A DNA stretch of 64,000 bases. Source: Chitinophaga sp. CF418 (GTDB lineage: Bacteria > Bacteroidota > Bacteroidia > Chitinophagales > Chitinophagaceae). The position numbers were made by a program, and so were the translations under genes. Below the pieces are notes generated by a model. It saw only the letters and a list, made by a program, of their open reading frames with translations. It had not been told where the DNA came from and made no database searches. This document shows positions 62,706 through 64,000 of the stretch, piece by piece. Where the stretch lies: contig NZ_FRCN01000005.1 in the NCBI RefSeq assembly GCF_900142925.1, forward strand, positions 124,001 to 188,000, read 5' to 3'. The stretch's first letter is position 1, and each line of letters starts with the position of its first letter.

Positions 62706-63479
62706 TCAGGGCAGCAGTAATTTCGTTTTGATGATATCGTGGTAGGAATAAGCGCTCTTTATTTTAGATCCTTTCGTATCATTCATCACCAGTATATAGG
62801 TGCCTTTGAAATATTTCTGGATCTCCCTGATCTTTAATTTATTGACGATAAAACCTCTGTGCACCCGCAGGAATTCAGGTGGCAGGCGGTCTTCGAGATA
62901 ACTCAGGGAGTATTCTATCAGCTTCTCTCCGTCGGGGGTATGGACGCTGACATATTTCTCCTTTGCTTCAAAGAAGACAATATCCCCGACATGCACCAGC
63001 TGGATCTTATCTCCCCTTTTCACGGGTATTGTACTGATCACATCTTTCACTTCCCGTTCACTGATCAGTCTCCGGATCTTCCCCAGTATATCCCCGTTTT
63101 CACCTTTACGCTGACCTATTCTTTTAATGGTGAGCGCAAGCCGCCCGTCTTCCACCGGCTTTAGCAGATAGTCCAGTGAGTTCTTCTCAAACGCTTTTAT
63201 AGCATACTCCTCATAAGCCGTCACAAAAACGATCAGCGGTGTATATTCAAGCTGATTAAGCACCTCAAAGCCATTAAATGCCGGTATCTGTATATCCAGG
63301 AATACCAGGTCAGGCCGGTGATCATTAATAAATGCCACAGCAGCAGGGCCATCACCAACAGCCCCGATCACTTTGATGTGCGGGTAGGCAGACAAGGATT
63401 TTTTCAGGCGATGTATCGCCATCTCTTCATCGTCCACCAGCAGGGTGGTGATCTCTTCCTGGAATTGTGATCCGGACAT
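62706..63479 (-). CDS. LytTR-family response regulator
   Basis: 257 residues. The receiver domain (TTLLVDDEEMAIHRLKK, with Asp62 in LVFLDIQIPAF and FVTAYEEYA, LLKPV) is followed by the LytTR domain (ISTIPVKRGDKIQLVHVGDIVFFEAKEKYVSVHT, FLRVHRGFIVN). It overlaps the partner kinase gene by 53 bp, so the two are strictly coupled. Confidence 0.95.
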   Translation of the reverse strand: MSGSQFQEEITTLLVDDEEMAIHRLKKSLSAYPHIKVIGAVGDGPAAVAFINDHRPDLVFLDIQIPAFNGFEVLNQLEYTPLIVFVTAYEEYAIKAFEKNSLDYLLKPVEDGRLALTIKRIGQRKGENGDILGKIRRLISEREVKDVISTIPVKRGDKIQLVHVGDIVFFEAKEKYVSVHTPDGEKLIEYSLSYLEDRLPPEFLRVHRGFIVNKLKIREIQKYFKGTYILVMNDTKGSKIKSAYSYHDIIKTKLLLP

Positions 63480-64000
63480 ATTTTTCAGGCGTATTATTCA
63501 GTTCTATTTTAAAATCATCTGCATACAGCAGTTTTAACTTGTTCATCACCATTTGCAATCCCATGCCCGACACCGGCGTATCCGGAAATGCCGGGCCGGA
63601 ATCTGCTATGCGGATCAGCAACTGCGTTCCTTCCTGTAAGATACTCACATCAATGGAGCCACTGGTGGTACTCGTCTCGATACCATGCTTTACGGCATTC
63701 TCCACCACTGGTTGTAATATGAACGAGGGTATCTGCAGATGCAATGCAGCAGGATCAACGTCTATATGATAGCCCATCCTGTTCTCATACCGGATCTGTT
63801 GCATATGCAGATAGGTAGAGATGATCTCCAGTTCATCACGTACGGTATGGAAGGTAGCGCTGTCTTTGTTCAAAGTAAATCTGAAAAACCGCGACAACAG
63901 CAATACCAGTTCTTCTGCCTTCAGCGGGTCTTTTGATATCAGGCCTGCAATGGTGTTATGCATGTTGTACAGGAAATGCGGATTGATCTTTGCCCTTAGC
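63427..64000 (-). CDS. LytS-like sensor histidine kinase, 5' end beyond the window
   Basis: At least 190 residues are visible. The frame is open to the window edge with the His-kinase block RAKINPHFLYNMHNTIAGLI (phospho-acceptor His), IPSFILQPVVENAVKHGI (N box) and GMGLQMVMNKLKLLY (G box). Its membrane part must lie outside. It pairs with the LytTR regulator at 62706. Confidence 0.93.
   Translation of the reverse strand, partial: LRAKINPHFLYNMHNTIAGLISKDPLKAEELVLLLSRFFRFTLNKDSATFHTVRDELEIISTYLHMQQIRYENRMGYHIDVDPAALHLQIPSFILQPVVENAVKHGIETSTTSGSIDVSILQEGTQLLIRIADSGPAFPDTPVSGMGLQMVMNKLKLLYADDFKIELNNTPEKYVRITIPGRDHHPAGGR

Noticed and set aside
1..64000. Search for IS elements, CRISPR arrays, rRNA and prophage
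   Set aside because: No transposase, integrase, repeat-spacer array, rRNA or phage structural gene was seen in the reading.

Overview
The window looks like a chromosomal segment of a Chitinophaga-like member of the Bacteroidota. The evidence is a SusC/SusD pair driven by a FecI-type sigma factor and a FecR anti-sigma factor, a SusC with an N-terminal STN domain, TlpA/DUF4369 and GH92 proteins, many AraC and LytTR/LytS regulators, and Bacteroidota-type -7 elements (TAnnTTTG) in front of several genes. No IS element, prophage, CRISPR array or rRNA was found.

Layout. 1-1.1 kb: a tRNA-Pro(CGG), an array of short repeats that looks like recombinase arm sites, and a graveyard of two decayed genes. 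1.1-20 kb: small oxidoreductases (SDR/epimerases, an F420-type NADP oxidoreductase, a quinone-reductase-like enzyme), DoxX, a truncated haemoglobin, NTF2-like proteins and hydrolases, interleaved with HxlR and AraC regulators and one LytS/LytTR two-component pair. 20-28 kb: a fecI-fecR-susC-susD-tlpA locus for outer-membrane uptake. 28-42.5 kb: two acetyltransferases, AraC regulators, a cytosolic-looking sulfatase, an esterase-like hydrolase, a lipoprotein, MsrA, PaiB and a divergent MocR/PdxR-type regulator. 42.5-47 kb: an unusual 558-residue effector-like protein with a TIKI/TraB/ChaN-like signature, and a large GxGYxYP protein. 47-54 kb: aquaporin Z, a Crp/Fnr regulator, a GC-rich SDR, AraC, a methyltransferase relic, a second HxlR/DoxX pair, a lipoprotein, PhnA and an 11-bp-period tandem repeat. 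54-64 kb: Crp/Fnr, DUF4267, a GH92 glycosidase with a substituted catalytic-acid position, small secreted proteins, DinB, a Rof-like protein, a possible glycosidase, and a LytTR/LytS pair running off the edge.

Two regulatory patterns stand out. (1) All three HxlR genes are divergent from a redox or membrane gene. All three intergenic regions carry TWWCC-N4-GGWWA, whose right half starts exactly 33 bp upstream of the target's TAnnTTTG box. (2) The paiB promoter, shared with the MocR/PdxR gene, and the promoter of an unlinked acetyltransferase 12 kb away both carry two AGTCCAAT direct repeats. These are 23 bp apart and lie at an identical distance from the -7 box, which suggests one regulon. 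The most novel protein candidate is the effector-like protein at 42905-44581. The most testable enzymatic prediction is the Glu-to-Gln change in the GH92 enzyme at 55772-57925.

All functions are inferred by reading the sequence; no database search was run.
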